Assembly: GCA_029204225.1 (NCBI GenBank)
Contig: CM055097.1
Coordinates: forward strand, 32,704,802-32,768,801
Direction of reading: 5' to 3'
Length of the DNA: 64,000 bases
Source of the DNA: Diphasiastrum complanatum
Taxonomy: Eukaryota > Streptophyta > Lycopodiopsida > Lycopodiales > Lycopodiaceae
Shown piece by piece: positions 22,843 through 34,439 of this stretch (the first letter of the stretch is position 1; every line of letters starts with the position of its first letter). The notes under the pieces were generated by a model that was given only the letters and a program-made list of their open reading frames with translations, did not search any database and was not told the DNA's origin. A program made the translations under genes and the position numbers.

Positions 22843-22857
22843 CGGCAACAGCGCCAA
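22843..22857 (-). other. Primer-binding site of gypsy element D (tRNA-Asp type)
   Basis: The minus strand reads TTGGCGCTGTTGCCGA directly after an LTR end CCAACA. The known plant PBS complementary to tRNA-Asp begins TGGCGCCGTTGCC, one base different over this stretch. Confidence 0.7.
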
Positions 22858-23500
22858 TGTTGGCTTGACAACATTCCAACCAGCTATGTCTCCAACTAAT
22901 CCAGGCTATGGTTGCCTCCCAACTAGCATGAACTAAGGCTCAATCCAACTAGCATGGTTCAGAAAGCTAGAATGCCAAAGGTAGACATGGTGGTGAGTAT
23001 TGTGAGGGCAAGATCCACTCTTTCTGCATCGACTCATCTTGTTGATAACACAAATGAGAAAATACTATTAAGAAACCCTAGGTTAATCACTATGACTGCC
23101 CCCCAACTAGTAGCTAAGATTAAATCTAAAGATGAAACCCTAATCTTCCTTGAATCCCAACCCTTAATTTGAGGCATTCCCTTCCAAACTAAGGCGGCTA
23201 TCCTATACTCTCTCTTGAGGCTTACCCAACCAAGAGGAGGCAACTAACTCAATAATACATTCCATACAATAGTTTACAACCAAAGAGAAGATCCACAATG
23301 GGGAGACACAAGAGAGATGAGAAAATCCAAAATGTAAAATTTCTCTACAAATGTTCACCTACAAATGAGCTCTCCACATTGACTTATACTTGGAGGCCCT
23401 TGTTTTACAAAGAACCGTCAAAAACTCGAAACCTGATAATTTAGTTAAGTTACAAGTCGTAGTAATTTAAGTATAGAACTAAGTCACTTACAAAAGGTTC
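22858..23500 (-). repeat. Probable 5' LTR of gypsy element D
   Basis: The edge at 22,858 (TGTTGGCTTGACAACA on the plus strand, so ...CCAACA on the minus strand) is well supported by the adjoining PBS. The far edge is not resolved. No second copy was seen in the window. Confidence 0.5.
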
Positions 23501-23635
23501 CTTGGAACAAACCCCCAATGGACCATATGACTTATTTTTATAAGTTAGGTTCCATGGGACCGCAGACCCCCAATGGACCTAAATTTCTCGTCGAAATAGA
23601 GTACCTTCGCATTTTCACATTTTGTGAAAAAAAAA

Positions 23636-23722
23636 ATCCGAAGGTGTTGGAAAAACCAAAGGTGTTGGAAAAATTGAAGGTATTGGAAAAATCAAAGGTG
23701 TTGGAAAAACCAAAGGTGTTGA
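23636..23722. repeat. 18-bp tandem repeat, about 5 units
   Basis: AAGGTGTTGGAAAAACCA and variants repeat head to tail and encode KVLEKP-type repeats by chance. No surrounding frame supports a real protein. Confidence 0.9.
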
Positions 23723-23939
23723 AACTGAAAATAGTAACATTTCGCATTTGCATTTTGGAAAAATGCAAAAAAGCCGACAAATAATTCACTTCTTCGAAAT
23801 AGTTGAAAAGAAGCCACTATCGGGAACTGTGTGACAAACAGTTCATTTCTACATACTGTTGAGACAACAGTGTATTCTTGCAGACTTATAGGAAATCCTG
23901 ATTTGTTAAAGTCGTTGAAGTTGGTCAAGTCTTCAATGA

Positions 23940-24661
23940 CCTTCAAATTCTTGAACTTGACATTCGAATAACATCCCTAGAAACAAATGCTACATTGGTG
24001 GATGGATCATAAACTTTATAACATTTATACTCGTCAGGATAGCCAATAAAAATGCATTTATTTGTTCTATGATCCATCTTCTTCCTAAGCTATTTAGGAA
24101 CATGAACGAAACATAAACAACCAAAGACTTTTAAATGGCTGACACTAGGCTTGTGCCCATTACATACTTGATAAGGAGTCTTGTTATTAATGGCTTTAGT
24201 GCTGGATCTGTCCTATACATAATGGTAGCGGCTTCTGTCCAAAATTTCGCAGGTCAGTGCAATTGATGTAGCATTGATCTGGCTGAGTTGAGAATCGTTC
24301 GATTCTTCCTTTCTGCAATTCCGTTTTGCTAAGGCGTGTAGGAAGTTGCAAATTGTCTTCGAATGTCGTGCTCAGGTAGATAGTCCGACATCTCATTGGA
24401 GATGTATTCACCGCCACCATCAGTTTGGAGAGCTTTCACCTTTGTAGATGTTTGAGTCTCAGCCATGGCCTTGAATTTCTCGAAGCCTTCAAAGGCTTCT
24501 GATTTATGCTTAATGAACATGACTATAGACCATCTAGAATAATCATCTATGAAGGTGATAAAATAAATCGCATCTCCTAAGGATGGAGTTGGCATTGGAC
24601 GACAAAGATCGCGTGATCTGGAAGATATGCTTATAGAGTGTGCCATAGATGCAAGATTCAT
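23940..24661 (-). pseudogene. copia integrase of element E
   Basis: ITFIDDYSRWSIVMFIKHKS, ALQTDGGGEYISNEM and RRQFATSYTP-stop-QNGIAERKNRTI give the core with the second Asp and the Glu. [29 protein letters not shown] and IGYPDEYKCYKVYDPSTN give the C-terminal end. A TAG splits TP and QNG (24,329-24,331), and further stops follow. Confidence 0.85.
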
Positions 24662-24927
24662 AGAAAAAAGATTTCCTATCTAATGAAAGAGGGAAATACA
24701 ATCCATCAGTTATATTATTACAACGCATGTAAGAAAGTGATCTTGTATTCACGTGTCCAAATCGATTATGCCACAGTAGAGCATGATCGTTTACATTTTC
24801 ATTTGAACTACTAACTTATGCAACTAAGTCAGATAACACATATAAATTTTTGACTCTAGTGCATGTACACAAAGTAGTATCTTTATCGAAGATTGTACAC
24901 TGTTCATATGAGAAAGTAACAAACAGT

Positions 24928-25260
24928 TTAGCCCACATCAGTTATCTTGGAAATTGACAAGAAGTTCTTAGATAGCTGGGGTGCATGAAGAACATTCGGA
25001 ACAGAAATAGAGAGAGTGTTTTTGAACACAATCTTGATTGTCCCTTTGCCTCCAATGCGGATGGTGCTTGAATCTCCGAGGTAGACGAGTTGCTCTCTGG
25101 TATAAGCTTCGTATTCAGTAAACCACTCTCGTCGAGGTCTCATGTGTTGGGTCGTGCCACTGTCCAGGTACCAGCTGCTGTAGTCTTCATAGACACTATT
25201 GTAAGCCATTAACAATCCATATGGCTTATCGTCATCAGAGATATGCTCCTTGAACTCCAT
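24928..25260 (-). pseudogene. copia aspartic protease of element E
   Basis: SSWYLDSGTTQHMRP holds the intact catalytic DSG. VYLGDSSTIRIGGKGTIKI is the second conserved strand and VPNVLHAPQLSKNFLSISKI leads to the GAG-pre-integrase region. This is the best kept part of the element. Confidence 0.88.
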
Positions 25261-25331
25261 CGCATTGGTGGAGTTAGGCTATTGTTGTTGTTTCTTCTTT
25301 GCCACATTGTAGATGCGGATATGACACTCCT

Positions 25332-25800
25332 TCATGTCGTGATTGGCTCTCTTACACTATTTGTAGAAGAGCTTCTTGCGCGATCCACTATTCTCAGCTT
25401 GAGTATGACAAAGTGCTCGTAGGACTTTGGTAGAGAAGAAAACAAGGTCATAACAGCGTCATCATCATGAATAGCACATCCTACAACAGATAATTGATCT
25501 AATAAAGATTTGAAAATGTTGATTTGAAAAGTGATGGTTGTAGAATCAGACATACTAAGTGTAAAGAACTTCCTTCTAAGGTACAACCGTGTGGTTACAT
25601 CTCGAGTCTCATACAGATTTGATAACAAATCTAATGCATGCTTGGCGGACTTGCATGTGATAACGTGGAAAATCTGGGACTTGGCCAGATTGAGCGTAAT
25701 CGATGCTAAGGCCTAATGATCTTTGATCTTTCATGCCTTCGCTAATTGGAGATACGTGTTGTTACGTGTGGATTTGACATCTAAGTTCGCCCATTTGATA
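25332..25800 (-). pseudogene. copia gag of element E
   Basis: The frame reads LLSNLYETRDVTTRLYLRRK, then FFTLSMSDSTTITFQINIFK, LLDQLSVVGCAI and LFSSLPKSYEHFV: the copia gag pattern (W/LxxLxxxYxxxxxxxxxxLxxxL...LxxxGxxIxDxDxxxxLLxSLPxSYexFV). Upstream frames carry matching N-terminal pieces with stops. After about 25,400 the frame breaks before any zinc knuckle. Confidence 0.8.
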
Positions 25801-26169
25801 AGCATACATGATGGATATGACCATACAAGCTAGTCAAAATATTCAATAGTGGATCTTTACAATTGATAGATCTACAAGAAAATCTATGAAAACAAGAATA
25901 GATAGTGCTCAAGCTAAGAAAGATAATTGTTAATGTTTTCAAATTAGATTTTAGCTTTTGTATATGTTTTTTCAAAAAATAATTTAAATATTTACTTTCA
26001 AAATATTTTGCAAATAATATAATTGTCGATCAATTTTTATTTTTCAAATATATGTAGACCATTTTAAAGTCTGTTCGAATATTTTCAAAAATGTCTTTTT
26101 GTTTCAAAGAACGACCTTTGTGAACATTGTTTTATCATGTCATTCTAGCATTTATGTCTCATGTTTATG

Positions 26170-26236
26170 ATACATCATTTTCTATATATTTAATAATCAA
26201 TACTTGATTTTCTATATATTTAATAATCAATGCTTG
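26170..26236. repeat. 31-bp direct duplication
   Basis: TTTTCTATATATTTAATAAT followed by CAAT(A/G)CTTGA occurs twice in tandem. Confidence 0.85.
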
Positions 26237-28059
26237 ACCATAATAACATAGTACATAGATCAATTGAACATGATCATGTTGGAACAAATACAAAATTCGT
26301 TGTAATAATACAATTGTTTTTCTACTAAATACATTGATAGAATAAAGTAGAATGTTGAGGTTCTAGTTTCATTTGTCATTTAAGTTTGTAGGGAAGGTAA
26401 GCCAGTGATAGTGTTGTACCAATAAGGACATTCAATAGATAGAGAAATGAAACTTTTTATCTTTTGTTAAGAGAAATTATTCATACAACATACATCAAAA
26501 GAATTGGATGACAATATAGTTGACAAATTCTGTCTGATGCAATGACATAGTTAGAGAAGTTTTGATATGATAGTACAAACACTCATTGTTCTACTCAAAG
26601 GAAGACAATTGAAGAACATTTTCTACCATAGAAAGGATTAAAACATGCCAATCAACTTGCAAGACTCCATTTAACACACACTAGCAAGGTGTGAAAGAGA
26701 GATGGCTTGTGGCCATCGAACAACTATCGAACGAACATTTGAACCTTTGTAAAACTCAACTCCAACTAATAATACTGCTCTTAATTAAGCTAGTTATTTG
26801 CATACACTAGTTTTAGTATTGTGCAATTGATTTGACAATGACAGCAGCCACAATCGTCACCTATCCAGATAGCGACAACCACGATTGTTGCCTATTGATA
26901 GTCACAGCCACGAGCGCTGCCAAGATCCATATCATACAACATAGCTCAACGTGTTTATACACTTGTACATATATCTGAATAAATGTATAGCTTAGCATTG
27001 CAAATCAATTCACATGCAGAAGAATAGAATGAACATTGATTAGTTCAAGACAAAGAGTAAGTGTAAGCTATCGAATGATCATCAAATCATTGAAGCTGCC
27101 ATAGAACCAAAGTTAGTTTCGAGGATGTGATTATTGCCCTAATTGCTTTATGCTCACTATTTCAGCTAACCTTCTAGTTGTTACTTTTTGAATTTAATCT
27201 GATCATCTTATTGCATTCAAAATCATGTCAATGTGAATGTTCGTCTCTCTGACTAATTATTCTATGCATTTCTGCTGCTCAACTCTCATGGAGAATTGCT
27301 TGAACTATCTAACACTTCCGCGATCAATAGTCTAATGACTTTGTGTTTGTCTACGTAATCAATCTTATTGATTCTGACAACTTCAAAGTTAGAACCAAGT
27401 AGAATCAACCGAGTCCTCTGACTCACCACTCTGATTCAGATTTGATAGGTGTAGTTCATGCACTGAGAGGAAAGGCTCGTCTTCCGTAGGGCCTAACGAT
27501 TTGAATCAGATCTTCACTACACTCCCTCTCCTAGGATACATGATTTCTTCGCATTCCCTCAACAAACTTCAACTATTGAGAAACTTATGCTTAGGTTTCC
27601 TCTTGCAATTTTACAAATGTAGCCCTCAGCCATTTTCCAAAATAAGAATTATGGATGCATAGTCATGAAGAAGGCCAACAGAAAATATTACCTTGCAAAT
27701 ATAAGACCTCATTAATGTCTTTCTGGAATAATTTCCAAAGTTGTACATTAAAAAATATAATACTAGATTTAGACTTTTAATACACCACTATAGATGATAG
27801 ATATATTATACATGTGTTGCTCCTAAAATTTGTGAATTTTCAGAAAATGAGAACCAAGAATGGATCACAAACAGATCCACAAGAGAGATTGGGTGTTAGA
27901 TTCAATTCTACCAATCTACATAAGATTAGTGCACTTTGGATCAATTTTCCATCAAGAAATCTAACAACAATGATCAAAACTAAGGCCTATTGGTTTCACA
28001 CGTGTTGAGACATGTACCTATATGGCCTGTAGACAAAGAATGAATTACTAGCAAGTTAG

Positions 28060-28145
28060 AATGCTTAGAAATCACAAAACATCAAGACTAGCATTGAAAA
28101 TTCTAACTTAGAAATCACAAAACATCAAGACTAGCATTGAAATAA
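28060..28145. repeat. 44-bp tandem duplication
   Basis: CTTAGAAATCACAAAACATC followed by AAGACTAGCATTGAAA occurs at about 28,065 and again at 28,109. Confidence 0.85.
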
Positions 28146-29579
28146 CTCAAGATATGCCTCCAAAACCAAGATCTCACTTCATTAATGATTATGGCTAAAT
28201 GTGGCTCTATATATACAAGTGTGGGAGCTCGAGTTGCTACTAACTTAGCTGATCTAGCACGTGTGAGAGTGCCTAGTCACCAATAGATCCACTAATCACA
28301 TCCAACTTGGCACATGGTCCATGATTTCCTAGGTTTAAGCCACCTCCTTGATTTTGGGCAATTTTCCTAACTTATAAGAGTGTGAATGCTTCACTTTCAC
28401 AGGTGACAATTTCCATGATGATATTTCAAACTTGCCACTTTTAAGATCCATAGGGAATAAGATATTCCTACATAACAAGAAATCCACCTGTGTTAATGTG
28501 ATGAAATCTACCTTATAGAACATAGATCAAGGCTACAAGATGGCCATGTAGAGGTTCATAATTATTTTCAAGATCCCCTCAAGATGTTGCCATGTGACAC
28601 TTTTATGTTTTGTTGAAGGTGGTATTCCATGTCAACTACAATGCTTGGTATTTAATAGTGATGAGGATAGATGATGACACATGTGATCAAGTTATGTTAG
28701 GGTGGTTTCAGACTAGGTCATGTTAGACCAATGTAGTCTAGCAGTTCTTTAAAAAAAAATAAAGGCCTATCATTGATCCAAAGGTGAAAGAAGTTACTTC
28801 CCCTCTTTTAAATTGAGCTTGAGTTGCCACCATGTGGCACGGGCCGTTTGCCCCAAAGGGGCAACTCAAGGTGGTTTTATGTACCGCACATTGTTCGATA
28901 AGCTAAGTTGATAGGATCAACTTAAGGAAAGTGGGCCAATGTTGTGGCAAATTTTTCAAATGCCCGACTAGGTTGCATTGGTCCATCAACAATTACAAAC
29001 CCATATGAAAGTAGGGTAGGCATGTGCTTGTTAAATGGGTCACAAGAAAAGGGCCTAGACAATTAGACTTGTCGCTAGCTTGAATCTGCCCATGATTGAT
29101 TCAATATGTCCATGACCAATCGTTCTATGCGATTATCAAGTTGCTAGTTTTGCCATGATACTAGTAAACTATCATGATGTTTCTCTCACAAATGTGACTT
29201 GGCCCTGATAGATAAGTCTGACCTAAAAAATGTGTTTGTTAAAATCCTTTTAGATTGCAAAGCTTATTTTTTGAATTTTCCAGAGTGCATGACAAAGTTG
29301 ATTGTGATCTTGGCATCGCCTATTAATTTTTTCAAGATAGTGGTAAATGTTTCCTTCAAGCTGATGTGTCTCTTGTAGATAAGTTCAAGGTGAAAAATGA
29401 ATTTTTTTACATATATTAAATAAGCTGATATAGTGAAGTTTTCAGGTCACCTTGTCTTTGAATGTATTATTCAAACTTCAAAATGTATTAATTTTTTTTT
29501 TTGAACTTTAATGGAAGGCCAGCCTCATAGAATGATATTTATTTGAAAGTGAAATTTCGCAAATACAGCAAAATAGAAT

Positions 29580-29596
29580 ACACATGCACGCACGCG

Positions 29597-29630
<34 letters not shown>
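29580..29630. repeat. Alternating CG/CA tract
   Basis: A run of GCACGCGCACGCGCG passes into (CA)12 or so. Strict purine-pyrimidine alternation over ~45 bp has Z-DNA potential. Confidence 0.9.
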
Positions 29631-31697
29631 ATTTATCTATGTATAGATGTAGTAGGTGACAATATAAAAATTAATTGAAAAAAATGTTAAATTTATATAT
29701 ATAAAAAACTTTCATACTAAAAATTAATATAAAACTAAAGCATAAGAGTATTCTATCAAATTACAAATGTGACCAATTTCTTGAACACTATCAATCAAAG
29801 AGAGAAAAGCCATATATGGGGGGGGGAAGATACTGATAAAAATCTACTATTTCGTGATGCAATGTTGTATGTTGGTAGTTCGTTATTGGTAATTGTTCAT
29901 GCATATGCAAGTTTATTTGTATCACAATGGGTCGTCCTATGTCACAAAATTCCTACATTGTTGATTCATATATTCTACTATTTATCATTTATTAAACAAT
30001 GAAAGGATAGAAGATAAAGATGTGAGTTTAGCAACAAATGATAACCCGAGTGAACATGAGTACGATCATATATGATAACTAGGAGTTGAAGCTCCAATCC
30101 CATTGGTTGAACAATCAACAATATTGATATTTCCTTGTTTAGAAAAATTTGGAAAAATAGAAATATTTATTGAATTTGCAAATAATTGAGATTTTTCAAA
30201 TAGCTTGAACATATTATGAAATGCGTAGTATAGATGCAAACTTAGGACTTTGCAAACATGAATATGTTGGAGAGATAGGTCATGCTCCATATTTTGCTTG
30301 TCATGAAAAACTAAGAACACATCTCAAAATCCAATATCCTTAAAATTTTTCATGGGCATGTGATTCCTTGATACTCTCTTGAATGAATTTGATGGCAATA
30401 TAGACTTCAATGAAGCTGGTGCAACAAATGAAATTGAATAGGAATTCAGCAATCCTTTGGATGATTTGTGAAAAAAAGTCACTACATTTTTTGGGCCAAA
30501 AGTTTTTTAGTAGCTTCATGCTTGTGGATGTAACAACTTCAAGTATAAGAAACTTGTTGTCGTGAAGATGGTCAAACTCATAATGTGTCTATGCTTCAAA
30601 ATAAAATAAGATGCGTTAATTGAATGATCGATTAGCCTCCTATATATCTATTCTACATAACATGATGATACAATTTATGCTTACCAAGTGCGTCTCTCGC
30701 CTTCACTAGTCACAAATCTCAAAACATCTACAACCAAAGCATAAATATTCTCAAATGCTCAGAAATACAACAACCAATAAAACTCATCATTTCTTCACAT
30801 TGTGATCATTTGAATTGAAAACCCACAATCACTTCCTATATCAACGTACTTCTTGGAGCACCAACCTAGTGGGGAACGTACTCACCCATGGAAAAAGAGG
30901 AGAAACTACAAGAAATACTGGCGTGATCCAAGAACAAACATATGAAGGAGACATACAAAAGGGCAAGTCATTAAATCATCTCCCTTGCAAGTAAATAATC
31001 CTAATTACAAAAAGACTGCTAAGAATCATAGCTTGCAAGCCAGACGAAAGCATCAAAAAATAATTAAAACTAGATAAATAGAGGTCAAAGCACAGGGACA
31101 ATTAATTTGCATAGCTTGAGACTCAAAGATTTAAACAAATAGATTTAATAAAAATGATTACAACTCATGGAAAGTGAGGAATCTTTGAAAGGCAGTTTCA
31201 AAGATGTCTCAATGCCTTAAACCTACACGTCTCTAGATCACCAATAAGAACCATAAGGTGAAGATAGATCCAAGGTGTTGACGTGGCCAATATAATTTCG
31301 GTAGGGTGTCCAAACAACAAAAGGGGCAAATTGATTTTTAGTGGAGGAAAAAAACTTCTTGTTTTCATTGATAAAAGATGGGACCATCCATCAGAGCACA
31401 AAGGAATGCATGTAGAAAGTATAAAGGCCATAAGGCTAATTGAGATATTGTACAACAACTATAACAAAGCAAATTTCTAACTATATAGCTATTGAAAACC
31501 TACTCCTTGATGCAAGTCACAAGCTAAAATAGTTGCAAGTTTAGGTAGTGGAAGAAGCTGAGAAGCAGTTGTTCCTGCAACCATGACACATCACAGTATT
31601 GCAAATGCTTGAATGCATTGTGAAGTAGTAGAAACTCATTCACAATAGTAAGACGTAATAATAGATAAAGGTGATTCACCGCATCCTTGGAGTTTCA

Positions 31698-32145
31698 CTA
31701 CAAATCCTGCACAAATTGATATAAAATCACAGAATTTTCTATGTAGGCACCCATAAGTTTCCAAAGCAAAAGGAGTAAAGTCTTCCCCAAGAGTGCGATG
31801 ACAATAATCTCGCTCTTTATCTTGAGTTGTATGAGAAGCAACAACGTCTTGGGTAGTGGAAGCTTGATGAAAGAGGTTTGCATGTGAAGGATTAGCAACA
31901 ACAACTTTCCTATCATGTGAACCCCCTTGCGTGAGAGAACAAGGTCAACCTGATGACGAGACGATCGTGAATCAGATACATGCAAGATGTGAGTTTGCTC
32001 CCAAACAACATGAAGGCCGCATTCATGTGAAATAGATGCAAGTATGTCATGAATGGAATCATGAGTCCCGATGTGATCTCCACTAGAAGGACATCGCATA
32101 AGATAAGTGCCAAGAGAATAAAGAGGGTGACCACAGGAACATTTT
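31698..32145 (-). pseudogene. RLGLPHP/CxCGH-family mobile-type protein, C-terminal part
   Basis: The minus strand encodes KCSCGHPLYSLGTYLMRCP, then THDSIHDILASISHECGLHV and EQTHIL, then HQVDLVLSRKG. I recognise this layout (CxCGH..DxxGxHxxRCP, HDxxxDxxAxIAxxxGxxVxxEqsH, RRVDIxxxxdG) from plant ORFs that lie downstream of reverse-transcriptase genes and have no agreed name; the Cys/His pattern suggests a zinc-binding domain. The reading frame deteriorates after about residue 95. The N-terminal part lies at 35,546-35,876, separated by a nested copia element. Confidence 0.6.
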
Positions 32146-33370
32146 TGTTCGAAAGAGGTGTGCAGAAGATAGGTCAAACTCGAAAAGAAACGAACTCGAA
32201 TGAAAATAATTTGAACATCTAGAAAGAAAACTTTTCGTGTGCAGCGAAATAGACTATCTTCCTCTTTCTCAATGCACGACTACGCCTATCAAAAATTGAA
32301 CAAAGCAGTAGTGATAGAAATCACGTTCAATCTTATAGTAACTAGCTTTTGAAATTATCAGTACTACAATGATTACGTAGCCAAACAATAAGCATTGAAT
32401 TATCAGACAAATAATTTGTCGCAAAACACTAGACAAATAATCAGTCGCGAATCACAAGACAAATAATTAGTTGCGAAGAACTACAGAAATGCATACATTC
32501 TGAGACGAAGCTGAATGCAATAAAAGATAGTATTGATTCAGTATGAAAATGAAACAGAAGTAAATGAGTACAATAAGTTGTGAATCGAAGTTGCGTACTC
32601 TATGTTATCTCTGAGCGGCTAAAATGAAACTCTAAATTAAGTGCAATGTTGATAAGTAGTAGCGCAATAGCAATCTCTAAAACAACTATAAGAAGTGAGC
32701 TAGAATGCTCAGGAGTGTTCAAGCTCGCGAGCTTGAGAGAGAGAGAGAGCTAACTATTCAATTGCTTCTTCTGATAATGAAACTGTATGAATTTGAACAA
32801 CTATATATACTAAGCAATTAGGTCATCAAATGCGATTGCTAGTTGGCTGGTATCCGCTGGCATCCATCTAGTTCCTTGTCAGTGATTGTTGATAAGCGAT
32901 GGAAATTGGCCGTAAACAGTATGTCTGCATAAATGAACCAAACTGTCACTTCTGCAGAAATGATCTAAAACAGCCACAAGCAAAGATGTCACAAAAAGGC
33001 GACAGTGTCGGCATTTTGCGAAAAACTTGACAGTGCCTTAGAATCTGATTTAGGGTTGTCCCACACATTGCCAGAGTCATTTTATTAACATTTGACGCAC
33101 TTTGGAAAAAGCGAAAAATGCGACTCTGAATATTTGCTTGCAAATCCTGATAGGCAAAAAATGCGAAAAAGGCGACACTGCATTTTTCCATGAGATTTTT
33201 GACAAGCAAAAAATGCGACACTGTTGTAAATCTCTATGTAATTCTGCAGATTGTGTAAAAATACTTATAAAACTGCAGATTGTGAAAAGACACGGAAAAA
33301 TTCACAAGATAAACAATGGATGTAGATTAAAACCGATTGGTCGATTAGTAAAAAGGAGACTAATCCAACA
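32146..33370 (-). repeat. 3' LTR of copia element F
   Basis: On the plus strand it runs from TGTTCGAAAGAGGTG to CTAATCCAACA and is followed by CTCCCTCTTAA, which on the minus strand is the purine tract TTAAGAGGGAG just before TGTTGG. Inside are three ~28-bp direct repeats (ACAAATAATTAGTCGCGAAT type, 32,403-32,478), a GA-rich run near 32,735, and several GCGAAAAATGCGAC words near 33,100-33,215. Confidence 0.88.
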
Positions 33371-33381
33371 CTCCCTCTTAA
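33371..33381 (-). other. Polypurine tract of copia element F
   Basis: The minus strand reads TTAAGAGGGAG immediately before the TGTTGG start of the 3' LTR. Confidence 0.75.
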
Positions 33382-33497
33382 TCTGAATCCTTGAATGCCT
33401 TGACCTTCAAACTTAGTTCTACACAGAATCTTCTGTGTGCTTCCAAACTTAATACTTTGGTAAAAATATCTGTTGTCATATCTTGCGTTCTACAGTA

Positions 33498-34110
33498 CTA
33501 CAATTTGATCTCTTCGTTGAGATCTTTGCTTCTGACAAAATGATACTTTAGCTCAATGTGCTTACTTCTAGAATGAAATCTAGGGTGTGGTTGATAAAGC
33601 AATGGCACTTTGATTATCACAAATAATGTCGTTGGAGCATATTGATTCAGACCGATATCTGAGAGTAAGTTTCTCAACCAAATTGCTTTCTTTGCAGCTT
33701 GAGAGGCTGCGATATACTCTGATTCAGTGGAAGATAGAGCTAGCGAAGATTGCTTGCGACTGTTCCAGGAAATTGGACCATTGTTGAGGAAGAATGTAAA
33801 TCCAAAAGTGGATTTACGAGTGTGTATATTTCTTGCCCAACTTGCATCTGTGTAACCATTGAATAAATTGAGTTTGTCATTGCCGACTGCTCCAAAACAA
33901 ATGCAAAAGTCCATAGTAGCTCAAAAATATCTCATGACTCTGATAAGAGCCTTCCAATGTGTTACACTAGGATTAGTCATAAACTGACTGAGAGAGCTGA
34001 CTGCAAAAGCTATGTCTGGCCTGGTACAGATCATGGCATACATAAGAGATCCTATAATAGAATGGTAAGGATACTCACGCATTTGCTGCTTCTCATGAAT
34101 TGTTTGGGGA
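33498..34110 (-). pseudogene. copia RT C-terminus and RNase H of element F
   Basis: The minus strand reads YHSIIGSLMYAMICTRPDIA, FAVSSLSQFMTNPSVTHWKA and LIRVMRYF (RT end), a TGA, then RNase H: LNLFNGYTDASWARNIHTRK (catalytic Asp of YTDASWA), STFGFTFFLNNGPISWNSRK and SSLALSSTESEYIAASQAAK (Glu of STESEY). It ends with SKHIELKYHFVR. Only the stop and a few odd residues spoil it. Confidence 0.9.
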
Positions 34111-34427
34111 CACTGGTCCTTGATCCATTTAGCTTGTTTGCAATAAGACCAACTTTACTTTGAGAATCCATCTAGAACTTAGTTTGTCGATTGTATCGAT
34201 GATGGTAAGATGTAGTAATGCCAACAACATGAAATCAATTCTCTGATACTGAAAGGTTGAAAGGAATTGAAGAGTTTGATATCAATTTGATATCGCAAAA
34301 GATATCAAGTATTAGAGCTTACGCTCTGATATCAAAATAGTATTATGCCTTGATAAAGATCACAGATCTGATATCGTGGCGGTTCAGATAAAGAAAATAG
34401 TGATCTAGCATTGATACTATGATAGAT

Positions 34428-34439
34428 GCTATGATACCA
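34428..34439 (-). other. Primer-binding site of copia element F
   Basis: The minus strand reads TGGTATCATAGC directly after an LTR end CCGACA; the initiator tRNA-Met PBS is TGGTATCAGAGC, one base different. Confidence 0.8.

Larger units (their letters stand above)
19480..22857 (-). mobile_element. Ty3/gypsy element D: PBS, long leader and gag, decayed
   Basis: On the minus strand, an LTR end at 22,858 is followed by a tRNA-Asp-type PBS, about 2.6 kb of leader and a broken gag from about 20,190. The long leader and this PBS type resemble plant Tat/Athila-like gypsy elements; that subclass is an inference. No pol domain is recognisable further along. Confidence 0.7.
23930..25980 (-). mobile_element. 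Decayed Ty1/copia element E (gag, protease, integrase)
   Basis: Minus-strand order is gag (from about 25,800), protease, integrase, ending near 23,930 at the integrase C-terminus. Frameshifts and stops occur throughout. RT was not seen and LTRs were not found. Confidence 0.85.
25981..31690. other. AT-rich stretch without a recognisable gene
   Basis: No coding family was recognised on either strand. Small structures are listed separately: local duplications at 26.2 and 28.1 kb and a CA/CG alternating tract at 29.6 kb. A short hairpin (TTGCCCC-AAA-GGGGCAA) lies at about 28,849-28,865. Confidence 0.4.

Noticed and set aside
23518-23789. ORFs with KVLEKP or FSNTFGF repeats
   Set aside because: An 18-bp tandem repeat is open in several frames on both strands; no other support.
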